A DNA stretch of 64,000 nucleotides from Skeletonema tropicum (Eukaryota; Bacillariophyta; Thalassiosirophyceae; Thalassiosirales; Thalassiosiraceae), in NCBI GenBank assembly GCA_037178625.1, contig CM074131.1:496001-560000 (forward strand), read 5' to 3'. How positions within the stretch are numbered: the first letter of the stretch is position 1; the number at the start of each line of letters is the position of its first letter. A program made the translations under genes and the position numbers. The notes under the pieces were generated by a model. It saw only the letters and a list, made by a program, of their open reading frames with translations, was not told the origin of the DNA and made no database searches. Positions 44,215-55,232 of this stretch are shown piece by piece.

Positions 44215-44566
44215 AGGAATCTTCGTCTGCTCAGTGCCTCATTTTGATGGCAAATGGATTGGTGTTCTCCTCTTGGCATTTGTTTAGCACTATTTATTAG
44301 TTTAATAAGTGTAATGAGGTTTTGTTTGATAGCTTAGACTGATCCACTCTCGTAGAAAGCCCCTAACTCACCCTACATAGACATAGGATCTTCAGACACC
44401 TCTGTATTTCTTCTTACAGTCCCTAAACTTTGAGTTGAGCGTTTATTGAAAGTGTATTGATGCAAATTCCGCACATGTACATCGCAACACGTCTAAGCTT
44501 ATAAGTTTGTTCTCCCTCATGTCGAATACAGCATCCCACACAATTTGAGCACTGAACCACATATCG
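44215..44566. other. Convergent 3' spacer with a MITE fragment
   Basis: It contains at 44370-44402 'caccctacatagacatagga' followed by 'tcttcagacacct', a fragment of the 39833-39947 MITE family with a small internal duplication. No gene. Confidence 0.55.
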
Positions 44567-45315
44567 CTACAGCAAATACTCAGAACCGCTCACATCCACA
44601 TCTAACGGCAACGAGTCCGAAACTTTAGTAAATGTTCCAACATCTTCCCACCCCAATGATTGCCCTAACCATCCGACACCAAAGATGGCGTTCATTGATA
44701 GAAAGAATACAATGAGTGCTGCAAGGATGTAAGTGAAGATATTGATTCCAAGAAGCTGCGTTTGTCCGGATTGTTTTGGATGATATATTGCGTTAGAACA
44801 CAAGGTTGTCAATAAATTGCCAATGGATGAGACGAATATTTCTTTGAATTCTTTACGCATCAAATAATAACGAACAAAAAGTGCAAACTTACATTCTTCA
44901 CAACCATCAATTTACTAGGAGCACTCTGTTCAATTTCCTCCCACGTCTGTTCCGGAATCTCATCGGCATTGTCCAAGCCAGTTCCTCGGATGATATCAAG
45001 CCCTAGATCGTTTGCTATTACACGCGACGGGTCAATATTATTTGCGTTTTCTGTATTGTTATCTTCCGCTGAATATAGCTTGCTCGTTGATGGGATTAAT
45101 GTTGCTGTGCCACGTCGCCAGTACATAGATGATGGCTTGATGATCTTTTGTGCACGCTGTTGCAGAAATAATTTATTGTTACTACCAATAACACCATCCT
45201 TCGTCGTGGTTGATTTTAGTTGTGTCGCTGGTGAAAAGGCAGCAGCAAAGCATGTTATTGAAGCCGTCAGTAGAAACACCAACGCGGATCGGGGAGAAAG
45301 TAACGCCGCTTTCAT
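44567..45315 (-). CDS. Small plastid-targeted membrane protein, function unknown
   Basis: Two exons, 45315-44893 and 44755-44567, give 203 residues; the 137-base intron is GTAAGT...ACGCAG in phase 0. I chose the ATG at 45315 because upstream in-frame codons start only with GTG. The N-terminus is a signal peptide followed by CFAAAFSPAT, an ASAFAP-like plastid presequence motif of diatoms. The mature part is acidic (NNTENANNIDPSR, IPEQTWEEIEQSAPSKLMVV) and then has one transmembrane helix encoded by exon 2 (FTYILAALIVFFLSMNAIFG) followed by GWLGQSLGWEDVG. I do not recognise a named family. A thylakoid or envelope protein is the best inference. Confidence 0.75.
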
Positions 45316-45891
45316 TTTTTTCTGTGTTGATTGCGTCTCCACGTATTATGCCTTTAAACACTGTGGGAGAGCTTATATGTGCGTTTGATGTTATTTAGGG
45401 ATACGATGCAGGCGCAGGCAAATAGGCAATAACATAGAGAGAGAGAGATCGAAGGTAATGATCATGATGTGTCAGCTGATGTTGATGTCGTTTTGGATTT
45501 TTTGGGTTTGCTTATTGGAAAACACGTGGGTAGATAGGTGGGTGTGATGATAGGTATTGCTTCTCTATCACCTGCTAACTTCTCTTCCTTTCACTCAATA
45601 TCAATACATCACAATGCAATCACTGCCCCAAAGCAAATGGAGATGCTTAACATCTATCGCCTTCACATGTTCTTTATCGTACCGCAGCGTGTCAAAAATA
45701 GATTTGAATTTGAATTGAGCTCTGAAAACATACAGAATAATTTAGCTATCAGCTGATCAGCTTCAGGCTTCAAGCTAGCTCGCTCGATTCGAGGCAGCCA
45801 GGTTGTGTTCGATCGATCGACTAGACTATTCGTTCACATTGGCGGAGTTGAATTAGCATTGGTATTCATCCGTTCAAGGAAAGTCTAAGCA
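45316..45891. other. Divergent promoter region
   Basis: It separates the plastid membrane protein gene (minus) and the dynein intermediate chain gene (plus). A short GA run near 45437-45450. No gene or repeat otherwise seen. Confidence 0.55.
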
Positions 45892-48093
45892 ATGGTGCTT
45901 CGACCCTCGAAATCAATTCCAACTCCAAAGCAAAACAAAGCCATTCGATCTCCGTCCAATGGCAAGTCGCCATCGAGCGGGAGCGGGGTGCCGACTTCAC
46001 CGGTCGTCGCCAAAAGTAGAAGAAAAGATAAAGATCCTGCTTCTGCATCAAAGTCACCACAGCCAAAGACACAAAAGAGAAGGCCTAACTCTGCTGCATC
46101 AAGCAAAACTCCAAAGCGTTCGTCTGCCTCCTGCTCGGATGCTCTAGACGAACCCCTGCGGCGAGTAATAAAGCCGGAGAATCAACTGGAGCTTACGGAG
46201 AAGGAATTAGAAGAAGATGTCACACGCATCTTGACGGGAGATGATCCAAATTTACCCAAAAATGTTTGCAGATTTAGCTTCAAGGACAAGTGTTACAAGC
46301 CGGATCCTCCTGGTCAAGGTGATAATATGGCAGTTCACTTTTCTCTCGAGGGATGTAGTATGCATGTGAATAGTGATGAGTGCAAAAAGCTAATGGCGGA
46401 GCAAGAAGGGGCGGTATCGTTAATACCAGACACCCACGATGGCGAATCCAGTGATTCGGATGGTATGGCTGCGGCGACAGCTGAGGGCAAAAGTGACTCT
46501 GCAATACCATCCACTGACGATCGGATCAAGGCGAAGAATCAATTCAATTTCTCAGAAAGAGCTTCGCAGACATTCAATAATCCTCTCAAATCACGTGCTA
46601 TCAATACAGAACCTCCTCTTGTTACGCAATACCAAGATGACGTAAGCCAATGGAAGATTTATGATAACTACAAGGCGGATTTTCTCATTAACCAAAAGAT
46701 GATGGAGAGTCAAGGCACTGACGAAAAGTTGGCTTCAACTTCAATGATGTTAGACTATGAACCATCACATTCTTCCTCGCCAAGAAGTGGTAGTGGTGAA
46801 CAGCATAGCTTGGATACAATTCATAATGAGACAATGGCAAATGCGCTAAAGATAATGGAACGTCTCGTGAATCAAAATGCTCAAGATGAAGAATTCCAAG
46901 ACTTCAAGTACTACGAGGACAAAGGAGATCAATTTCGCGAGCACGGAGAAGGAGTCGTGATGCCACTATGGACATTTGTCACTAACCGAACGAACAAGAA
47001 GCAAGTCACATCTCTCTGTTGGAACCCTCGATACAATGATTTGTTCGCGGTGGGATACGGCTCGTATGATTACATGCGCCAGAGCTCTGGAATGTTATGC
47101 TGCTTTTCGTTGAAGAATACGTCCTACCCAGAATACATTACTAGTGTCGAGAGTGGAGTCATGTGCTTGGACTTTCATCCACACCATCCATCACTGTTGG
47201 CTGTAGGATGCTACGATGGAACAGTATTGGTGTATGATATCAAGAATCGTAGTAAAACACCAATATATTCGTCGTGTCTGCGGTCGGGAAAGCACTCGGA
47301 TCCAGTGTGGCAAGTATGTTGGCGGCACTCGAATGCGTTCAACTTTTACTCCATCTCGAGTGATGGCAAGGTTGCCAACTGGACAATGAGTAAAAATGAA
47401 CTAAAGATGGAGCCATTCATGTTTCTAAAGCTCACCAGCCCTGCCAGTAACAAGAAGGAAGACAGTAGCATCCTTGAACCAGCATTAAGCGGATTAGCCG
47501 GTGGCTCTGCCTTTGACTTTAATTCCAAGCTTGACAATTTGTTCCTCGTCGGAACTGAGGAAGGAAACATTCATGCATGTTCCAAGGCTTACAGTGGCCA
47601 ATACATTAAATCGTACGATGGTCATCACATGGGCGTTCACGCAATACAGTGGAATCCATTTCACGAAGACATATTCATTTCCTGTTCAGCCGATTGGACT
47701 GTCAAGGTTTGGGATCACAATGCATCTCAATGCCTATTGCACTTTGATTTGGGTGATGATGTGGGAGACGTCTGCTGGTCACCCTATTCATCCACAGTCT
47801 TTGCGGCGGTAACTACCGATGGCAAGGTGCATGTGTTTGACTTGGCGCAGAACAAGCGGGAACCAATGTGCTCTCAAAAGGTGGATAAGAGAGCATTGAC
47901 AAAGGCTACATTCAACAGGAAAGAGTTCGTATTGATTGTTGGAGATGATATTGGACGCGTGATTTCATTAAAGTTGTCACCAAACTTGAGAAGATCACAT
48001 AACGATAATGGTGGTGGGGAGGAAGGAGTTCTAAATGATGAGACGACACAAATTCAGAGAGACATTATGGTCAAACTGATTGCCTCAATTTAG
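45892..48093 (+). CDS. DNAI1: Axonemal outer-arm dynein intermediate chain, DNAI1/IC1-type WD40 protein
   Basis: A single exon of 733 residues. A basic, disordered N-terminus (~1-85) precedes LELTEKELEEDVTRILTGDDP and the typical segment QFNFSERASQTFNNPLKSR, then a Tyr-rich helix (NYKADFLINQKMM). The WD40 propeller spans ~350-705: LWTFVTNRTNKKQVTSLCWN, YNDLFAVGYGSYDY, GVMCLDFHPHHPSLLAVGCY, WQVCWRH, VHAIQWNPFHEDIFISCSAD followed by WTVKVWD, and DVCWSPYSSTVFAAVTTDGK. These are the signature phrases of outer-dynein-arm intermediate chains (Chlamydomonas IC78/IC69 and human DNAI1). Family role: anchors the heavy chains of the outer arm to the axonemal doublet. In diatoms only centric species make flagellated male gametes, so this gene is informative about lineage. 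The call DNAI1 rather than DNAI2 rests on the FSERASQT block. Confidence 0.9.
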   Translation: MVLRPSKSIPTPKQNKAIRSPSNGKSPSSGSGVPTSPVVAKSRRKDKDPASASKSPQPKTQKRRPNSAASSKTPKRSSASCSDALDEPLRRVIKPENQLELTEKELEEDVTRILTGDDPNLPKNVCRFSFKDKCYKPDPPGQGDNMAVHFSLEGCSMHVNSDECKKLMAEQEGAVSLIPDTHDGESSDSDGMAAATAEGKSDSAIPSTDDRIKAKNQFNFSERASQTFNNPLKSRAINTEPPLVTQYQDDVSQWKIYDNYKADFLINQKMMESQGTDEKLASTSMMLDYEPSHSSSPRSGSGEQHSLDTIHNETMANALKIMERLVNQNAQDEEFQDFKYYEDKGDQFREHGEGVVMPLWTFVTNRTNKKQVTSLCWNPRYNDLFAVGYGSYDYMRQSSGMLCCFSLKNTSYPEYITSVESGVMCLDFHPHHPSLLAVGCYDGTVLVYDIKNRSKTPIYSSCLRSGKHSDPVWQVCWRHSNAFNFYSISSDGKVANWTMSKNELKMEPFMFLKLTSPASNKKEDSSILEPALSGLAGGSAFDFNSKLDNLFLVGTEEGNIHACSKAYSGQYIKSYDGHHMGVHAIQWNPFHEDIFISCSADWTVKVWDHNASQCLLHFDLGDDVGDVCWSPYSSTVFAAVTTDGKVHVFDLAQNKREPMCSQKVDKRALTKATFNRKEFVLIVGDDIGRVISLKLSPNLRRSHNDNGGGEEGVLNDETTQIQRDIMVKLIASI

Positions 48094-49065
48094 ATGAGTA
48101 GATAGAGCTACGCACTATTAATCTGCCCTTTGCTTTGCCTACCTATTGCACCTAAACCGAAACCACACAAATGCCCAAATTGCTTTGACTGAGACAACAT
48201 GTGCATGTGCGATTTGCCAAAACAGCGCAGCTTTACATTGTTCATAGGCACGAGGACAAGAACGAGCTGTGGTACACCGACGCAGAATTGAGTCTCTCTC
48301 TCGCTCTCGAGAGGATGTCGCACATCCGAAAGAGATGTAAGTTGCAAGCATCAGAACCTATCCTTTTCCCAGGTTCGACAATACCAGCAGGATAGTCATT
48401 CACATCGACGAAGCACGTCGTAGGTTGAGGTCTGAGATAAGCTCGCTCGAGAAATTGACTTCTGATCGGCTGGCTAAGCTAAGTAGTATTTTGTGGAACC
48501 CGGAAGTGAAGTTGAAGATGCTTGCAATTTATTTACGGTTCCTTTAGGGTGTGCGAACTCCTATTTTCACTACAAACCATAGTTTGCAAAATGAGTTTTC
48601 ACATGTACCTATGAACATCCGAACACAACCGTTTTCTGGGTTCTCAATGAAACCAGCTACTTTGTAACAAAATCAACAACTTCCTGCTGCCACGATTGGT
48701 GATAAGTAAGCCCCTAACTACGATCAATTCACAATTGCGAGTAGGGGTCGTCTGTTCAATTTCTTAGGCAAACAAGTTCGAGCAAATCCCGTTCGCGTTG
48801 GTCGTACCTGCGGTGCTCTTACGGTAGATATATACACCTTTTGCCGCGCTGATGGGTGTGACGAGCACGTATTGAGGCGGATCCCCTTCTTTTTCTTTGG
48901 CTCCGGGTAGGTATGCAATAGATGGTCTTGTCATCGTAGTTGTGGACATTCCATGGCTTCACAACTTGCAAAGGCACATCCAGATGGACTACTTATCACC
49001 TGTACCTGTTGAGATTATTACACTAAAGTTTGCCTTTTTTATCATCCTACTTACTTTTATATCGA
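48094..49065. other. Spacer with gene-family and transposon-end fragments
   Basis: 48195-48345 is a third, truncated copy of the gene family at 49305-49760. 48484-48660 shares 'aagtagtattttgtggaacc' and 'gttgaagatgcttgcaattt' blocks with 49990-50210 and 54360-54540, so a repeated flank accompanies the family. No intact gene seen. Confidence 0.5.
48195..48345 (+). pseudogene. Truncated copy of the LWYTDAE gene family
   Basis: The plus strand encodes VRFAKTAQLYIVHRHEDKNE and LWYTDAELS, matching the minus-strand gene at 49305-49760, then diverges into a Ser/Leu microsatellite-like stretch. About 50 codons survive. Confidence 0.65.
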
Positions 49066-50000
49066 TGATGGCATCCGTAACACTCACCCTTGTGCTGAAG
49101 AGCCATAATTGATGGTGGCTTTTAGGATGCTTAGTCAACCTGGTGTCTAAACAGAAACACAATAATGCGAGATCGCAAAAATGTTTGTACTCTGCTGCAG
49201 TTGGAATCAGTGATCAGTATGGTAGCAGACCCCCCCAACGACCCCAAAGTACAACCAGCCTATGTTTAATCCACTAGATCTTTGAGGAGATTGCCTGTGT
49301 ATTCTCAAATGGAATATTGATGAAGCTTCCCTAGCTTCCGTGCTCTCAATACGGCCTTCCTCGTCTCGGCTGACGAGGCAAGAGCAATATCCTCAGACCT
49401 CAAACTTGCACTTGCAGACGGCCCCTGTATCGCCTGCTCTGAGAGAACTGCACGGAGGCATCGACGTCTACAAGCCTGCACCTCGAGCGCAGAGGCAGGT
49501 GTGAGTAGATGAGCAATACCAATCCAGGAGCCTCTATCTTCTTCGGATGTCCAATCACTTGCACGAGCTTGGAGTTTGAGGACGTCGTGCTTGATGTTTC
49601 GTTTCATTGAGTTGTATTCTGCGTCGGTGTACCACAGCTTGCTTCTGTTCTTGTCCTCGTGCCTAGGAACAATGTAAAGCTGTTCTGTTTTGGCAAATCG
49701 CACATGCACATGGTTGCGTTTAAGGGGAAAGTCTACGATCAATTCTGACGCCATGTTCATGTCCTGTTGTGTATAATTTTTGAGATGTGAAATTGTGCGT
49801 TGTTCAAAGCGGTCGAGCTGAGCACAGGAAGTAATCTGGATGCGTTCAAGAGGGCAGCTGGGCTTTGCGAATCTCAAAATTGACAGATGGCGAGAATGCA
49901 ATCCCCTGACTTCTCCCTTCAAACTTTGATGCACAGCTCTCTCTCTACAGTTCCCTGCGCTCCTTCCTTGTATTATCTACTGATCAGCAGCCTAAGTAGT
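49066..50000 (-). repeat. Left arm of a ~0.93-kb inverted duplication (right arm 54530-55470)
   Basis: Sequence from 'gatgatggcatccgtaacac' (about 49066) through the gene at 49305-49760 to 'cagcctaagtagtattttgt' (about 49990) recurs in opposite orientation at 54530-55470, with high identity apart from indels. The arms enclose about 4.5 kb. Confidence 0.8.
49305..49760 (-). CDS. Diatom multigene-family protein (VRFA ... LWYTDAEY ... IAHLLTP type), function unknown
   Basis: A single exon of 151 residues. The frame is open further upstream, but the first ATG is at 49760, and the related fragment at 48195 also starts its similarity there. Recognisable blocks are NHVHVRFAKTEQLYIVPRH, LWYTDAEYNSMKRNIKHDV, SWIGIAHLLTPASALEVQAC followed by RRRCLRAVLSEQA, and a C-terminal IALASSAETRKAVLRARKLG. 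Short proteins with a 'VRFS..., LWYT..EY, GIEHLLTP, C...VL.EQ' layout recur in many diatom genomes to my recollection, always uncharacterised. The protein is helical and basic, with no signal peptide. Two decayed copies lie nearby (48195, 54774). It sits inside an inverted duplication, so it may be carried by a mobile segment. Confidence 0.65.
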   Translation of the reverse strand: MNMASELIVDFPLKRNHVHVRFAKTEQLYIVPRHEDKNRSKLWYTDAEYNSMKRNIKHDVLKLQARASDWTSEEDRGSWIGIAHLLTPASALEVQACRRRCLRAVLSEQAIQGPSASASLRSEDIALASSAETRKAVLRARKLGKLHQYSI

Positions 50001-51912
50001 ATTTTGTGAAACCCGGAATGAATATCATCTATTGATGCGAGCGAGCGAAGCGAGTGAACACTTCAACTACTTAAACTGCAAGATGTAACCTATCCCAGTA
50101 GACAATATCTATTTTCGGTTCCTTTTGGGTGCGAACTCCTATTTTTACTATCGAGTTTGCACATCCGAACAGAATCCTTTTTCTGGGTTCTCATTGTAAC
50201 AAAGTCAACTTCACTGCTGATAATTCCAATGATTGGTGGTAAGGCCCTAAAACTACGATCAATTCACGATTGCGAGCGTGGGATGGAAGCTTGGACGGAT
50301 CGAGGACGGTTGACATCCGTAGAACTTCTACGTAGGAATTCAGACATAACCCTCGTACCTTTTTTGACCGCCGAAGCACCTTTTCGAATAGCACCCGGGT
50401 GCCAAACATGAAATGCCGCCCGCCGATCGTGATTTTGCTTTGCTAGCGGCGCCAAAAATTGAGACATCTCAATTTGTCCACGTGGAACTTATTTGACACA
50501 AAAATAAGAAGCAAAAGCTAGCAAGATGAGCGAGGCCGTCTCACAAAACTCCTCCCTATCTTCGACATTTTTACTGTTGCGGCCCCGATACGCATCATTC
50601 TTGGCGTAGCACCACAATCATCGGCCATATAATGACAGCATATATAAAGAGCTTTCATTTGAGCCACTGGTCAACATTGTAACTGCTGTATTCATCCTGA
50701 CGTGGTAGAATGCATGGGTCAGAGGGGGGTGTTGGGGCGATTTTACTTAGTGATTTTATCTAGTAAATATGTGGAAAATCACCCAGGAACGATTGAAGAT
50801 AACTCCATGTTGAATAGATATAAATAAGTCAACCAACGAATAACTATATTCGGTTAGTGTTTAGTTTGGCATACCCGCTTGCCTTTTTTGTCGAATACGT
50901 ATTTATGGGCTGTAGTAGTGGGGTGTGCTGACATGGTTTTAAGCTACATTTGTGTGAGTTTTGTGTGAGAGCGCGCTGGAAAAAATTTTGTCTCAATTTT
51001 TGGCATGTGTCAATTTTTGGCGCCGCTAGTTTGGTACCCGGGTAGGTGCCATTTCTCCGGGCAACACACACGATGATCGTGCTGGAAGTATGAACATACC
51101 GGTACATCCTTACCTAGCTGATAATCTAATTCTCCACCCTGGTACCAAATCCCGTCGCCGGAGGCTTTGAAAAAAAGTACCCAGGTGCGATATTTCCGGT
51201 CACAACTAGCGCTTGTTAGTGACCGCCTGCCGGAGCAAAATCTGAAAAAAGCACCCGGGTACCATGCCCTCCGGGCAACTGATGTCACCCGTCCTACGGA
51301 TGGATTCGTCAAAACGTTTCGGGTCAATTCGCCGAACTCACATATTTACCAGTAAAATTCTTTATGTATGCAGCGTCTTACGTACTCTTACCTACAGAAA
51401 CAGTGAAAACTGCGTAAATAGCAAGTATTGTAAACCTAAGACGCACATACACAGAAATAACATAAAAAGCCCCACATACATAAACTATCTCTACTACGAT
51501 AAGACGGACGGATGAAACTACCATAAGTCAAGGGACCTTGCTGCAAACCCAAACCTATTCATTATTACGACTATTAGTACTACTATTCCTACCAAAAAAG
51601 TATCCAATGCTGTTCGAGTCTTTTAGGCTTAGGTGCCTCTTTCTCCTTCCTTAGCTGGTCCAGCTCACTCCTTTCTATCAAACCAACTGTTACTGCTTTT
51701 ACCTTTTCTTCAATGCCAAGAACTTTTTTGATCTCATTGCGATATCTTCGTACTCTATCACCCATTCCGACAACAGTTGTTCCTGGAACATTTCCCCCGG
51801 ATGCTCTTGTGCAATTTCATAAGTGGTGTTTAATTGCAATGCTGTGTGCAAAGCTTCTGTCTCCTGGTCCTTATTACTGTCGCTCCTCATCTTTTTGGAC
51901 AATTTTTTGATG
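49761..51912. other. Repeat-rich spacer
   Basis: Contains the upstream end of the duplicated gene, a MITE at 50439-51033, and several short direct or inverted words around 'gcacccgggtgcc' (50391, 51032, 51179, 51256). A minus-strand frame at 51699-51947 (KKLSKKMRSDSNKDQETEAL) is hydrophilic and helical and may be a further exon of the gene at 51913-52730, but no splice pair that keeps frame was found. Confidence 0.45.
50439..51033. mobile_element. MITE with perfect 20-bp terminal inverted repeats and TTTG flanks
   Basis: ctagcggcgccaaaaattga at 50443-50462 is the exact reverse complement of 51010-51029. TTTG precedes the left end (50439-50442) and follows the right end (51030-51033), a possible 4-bp target duplication. 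The 587-bp body has no transposase ORF. A second inner pair of similar words ('gagacatctcaattt' and 'gtctcaatttttggc') lies just inside the termini. Confidence 0.7.
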
Positions 51913-52730
51913 TCAGATTGTGGTCCTGCAAAGTCGATCAGCGCCAAGCAGTGCGTCAGAAGTATTTTTGAGAAGAGTTTTTGGGATAGTGATGGAGGCC
52001 AAGCTTTTCCCCAGGTGAACTAACTTATCTTCAGCTAGCCTCTCTAGCGCGGAAGCAATGGTAAGTTCATATTCAAAGTATTCATAGTCATAGTCTATTG
52101 CACTCAAGAACCTAATGCCAATGCTAATTTTATATACCTATGCGAGAGCTCCATTTCAAGAGGCTACTCTTCTATTTGTGGCATTGCTTTTCCTTTTCCT
52201 TTTCCTGGATGCTCTTCTGTTTCGTCCTCTTTATCATCCTCGTCAGATACACAATGGTCATGATCTTACTCATCAAGCTCCAATAACATCTCGTGAAGTA
52301 GCAAACTCGGATGTACTTCCCAAGATAATCTCGTCTTGCGTTGATTGCTTTGCTGTAGAGGACGCGAGTGATTTCCTCTACGGCGCTCGGAGACATCTTC
52401 ATTACTGCGACCGTGACCTTGACCTTGTTTGAGATGAAGATTTCTCAGTCCCACGCTGCTCAGGGCTCGATTGATTCTAGCTAGAGCTAGAGAGTCCAAG
52501 CCGTCATCTGCTTGATCTCCGGCATCATCTTCATCGTTGTCGAAAAGAAAGATTGCCTCAAGACGGAGAAGATCATTCGAGTAACGAGAGAAGGCGTCTT
52601 TTTGGATTTCCCCAACAACATTCCTGTGCTTGTCTCCGCCTCCGCCTCCGTCATGGCGTTTGGTAGGGACAGTGACGGTGACAGTGTGATCTCCTGTTGA
52701 TGCAGATGTTGATGTAGATGTTGATGCCAT
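51913..52730 (-). CDS. Hypothetical protein, two-exon model
   Basis: Exons 52730-52270 and 52111-51913 give 219 residues; the 158-base intron is GTAAGA...CATTAG in phase 2. The start lies in a Ser/Thr/Ala-rich leader, followed by a Gly/His stretch and DAFSRYSNDLLRLEAIFLFD, an acidic DNDEDDAGDQADD and ALARINRALSSVGLRNLHLK. Exon 2 encodes FLSAIDYDYEYFEYELTIAS and LERLAEDKLVHLG. Exon 1 contains an alternative frame over its last third (VEEITRVLYSKAINARRDYL) that is also protein-like, so an indel or a different splice is possible. I recognise no family. It lies between the arms of the inverted duplication. Confidence 0.4.
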
Positions 52731-54529
52731 TGTGAAAAGATAGGCTTCCTGCGTCTAGCTCTAGCTATGTCGTCAAAGTATTTTCACTTTCACTGGTTGG
52801 GTTGAGGCCTTGCAATTACAAATAAGTTACGTCAGAAATGTGACAAAAATCACATTTTGGCCGGTACGGAGGTCTCTCAAAGCTAGTGATTTGTTAGGTG
52901 GCGCCATTTGTGGCCAAGTACTCTGTCACATTGACGGGTACGGCGCTAGTTTAAATTTGCTAGCAGAGCGCGGGTACGAGGGCTTGATTTGTCATTCTCG
53001 GAGTAACTTTTTTTTGCCAGAAAAGTGACAACTGTCTGCGTAGGAACTCCTACAGAATGTGATTTTGTCATTCTGGAGCGGGCTTCTGTAAAGCCTGTAA
53101 CGCACCATGATATTTTGAGCCGCTGGTAGCATCACGTCAAAAGCACAAGACCATCACCATGGTCAAAGCAGCATCGTCGACGAGTAGCAATGAGAAAGAG
53201 CAAGAAGCAGCCGCCTGTTAGAGGGCGGCGGCCAGCAGTATCTTAGCAACAAATCAAGTTCAAAAAAACATCGCCGCCGATCGGTGCCGTGGCGGCAAGT
53301 GGCGGCGGCGGCAGCAGCTTCGGTGTGGACGGAGGCACCGTCGATTTCGATGCAGGCGGGTTGGAATTCACTGTCTACAATGAATCAACAATGAAAGAAA
53401 AAGGGAAGCACTAAGCTTCCTAATTTATGGATTTCATGACAGCCTTCCATGGAAAAAGATGGTGATGTGTGCGTGTTTGATTTCCAGGCTCTCAAATGGA
53501 TGCTCGAGTGAGGAATGTGAAGTGTGGAATCACATGGTCGTGCGGTGAGGGGTAGAAACCAGCAATACTTGTAGCAGCCCGATGCTGCTGCACGCTTTTG
53601 GACTGAATATTATAGACTCGGTCGCAATGGGAGCAAGACCTGCCATACAATTCACTCGGTGTGAACGAAATCAAGATAATGAAACTCGATAGAAATATTC
53701 GAGAAGAAAGTTGTTTAGGACTGTATGGAGCGTCTATGTGATAAAAAATTCATTACGATGTTGCGATGGACGAGATAAGAGAGTTTTATGGATATGAAAC
53801 GGAATCAACGAAGATAATTGATGCAATGCTAAAAGACAGGCAATGATACAATGTAGAGGGCGGGATTCAGCCCAATCTCCGCTGACATAAGACTATATTA
53901 ACATTATATAATGTTTTTATTCGAGCAAATGCTATCGTTACTTTCATTTTGGCGTGTCCGTAGTATTGAGGTTCTGCCTGGCTGCTCACCCACCAAGCCC
54001 CCTAGTGGAAACCTACCTTGTGAGACTCCCATCTCAAATCTGTCATTTTCTACGTTATCATCACTCATACGTACGGTCTAGGTATTGTAGGAGTACGATT
54101 GCCCTCAAAATCAAGGGAAGATTGGCTTCACTGTATGGAGTTAGCAGGCATGTAATGTCGATGTATCAAATATCAATGAGATTTTGACTCAAAAACCAAA
54201 TGAACACCCCTCACCCTCACGCGAGTAAGTAGATTTTGTAAAATAAATAATACACGAGTCAGACATATCTCCCTGATGTCATGGACATACATTGATTTTT
54301 ACACTGATAGATTTACACCTCAGACGGTTCTTAGTAGGTCTAATTCGGGTTGTGGTATTGAAGTTGAAGATGCTTGCAATTTACGGTTCCTTTCGGGTGT
54401 CCGAACTCCTATTTTTACTACCACAGTTCGCAAAATGAGTTTGCACATCCGAACAGAATCCTTTCGCACCCAAAACGAACCGTAATATTGCAAGCATCTT
54501 CAACTTCATTCCGGGTTTAACAAAATACT
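52731..54529. other. Spacer with GC-rich patch and hairpin
   Basis: Around 53160-53380 a GGC-rich segment with short frames (for example MVKAASSTSSNEKEQEAAAC from 53159) could hide a small gene, but no frame extends. A short minus frame at 53492-53674 lacks coding features. 54360-54507 is an inverted repeat. Confidence 0.45.
54360..54507. repeat. Inverted repeat, ~40-base arms
   Basis: 54360-54398, containing 'gaagttgaagatgcttgcaa' and 'tttacggttcctttcgggtg', is mirrored by 54465-54507 with a 3-base bulge. The spacer is about 66 bases. Its left half matches blocks at 48507-48600 and 50110-50200, so this is a fold-back version of the repeat flanking the LWYTDAE family. Confidence 0.7.
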
Positions 54530-54678
54530 ACTTAGGCTGCTGATTAGAATTCAATCCTTCTACGTAGATAACAGTATATACAAGGAAGGGGCGCAGGCGC
54601 AGGGAACTACTACTTACTTAGAGAGAGAGAGAGCTGTGCATCAAAGTTTGAAGGGAGAAGTCAGGGGATTGCATTCTC

Positions 54679-54718
54679 GCCATCTGTCGCCATCTGTCGC
54701 CATCTGTCGCCATCTGTC
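54679..54718 (+). repeat. Four exact copies of a 10-bp unit (gccatctgtc)
   Basis: A private tandem expansion in the right arm of the inverted duplication; the left arm has one unit (about 49883-49892). Confidence 0.9.
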
Positions 54719-54773
54719 AATTTTGAGATTGCAAAGCCAGCTACATCTTTTCTGTTGATGTGCAGCTGCCCTC

Positions 54774-55232
54774 TTGAACATCATATTCATATCCAGATTA
54801 CTTCCTGTGCTCAGCTCGACCGCTTTGAACAACGCACAATTTCACATCTCAAAAATACACACAGAACAGCTTTACATTGTTCCTAGGCACGAGGACAAGA
54901 ACAGAAGCAAGCTGTGGTACACCGACGCAGAATACAACTCAATGAAACGAAACATCAAGCACGACGTCCTCAAACTCCAAGCTCGTGCAAGTGATTGGAC
55001 ATCCGAAGAAGATAGAGGCTCCTGGATTGGTATTGCTCATCTACTCACACCTGCCTTTGCGCTCGAGGTGCAGGCTTGCAGAAGTCGATGCGTACGTGCA
55101 ATTCTCGCAGAGCAGGCGATACAAGGGCCGTCTGCAAGTGCAAGTTTGAGGTCTGGGGCTATTGCTCTTGCCTCGTCAGCCGAGACAAGGAAGGCCGTAT
55201 TGAGAGCAAGGCTTCATCAATATTCCATTTGA
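54774..55232 (+). pseudogene. Copy of the LWYTDAE gene that lost its 5' coding end
   Basis: From EQLYIVPRHEDKNRSKLWYT to the final HQYSI it is nearly identical to the gene at 49305-49760, but the segment containing that gene's ATG and first ~25 codons is deleted. The open frame upstream is fused non-coding sequence. A short in-frame deletion also removes KLGK near the C-terminus. It could still be translated from an internal start, so decay is likely but not proved. Confidence 0.65.

Noticed and set aside
51699..51947. Third exon of the hypothetical gene at 51913-52730
   Set aside because: The frame is protein-like, but no donor in exon 2 has the phase needed for the TTGCAG acceptor; left as a note.
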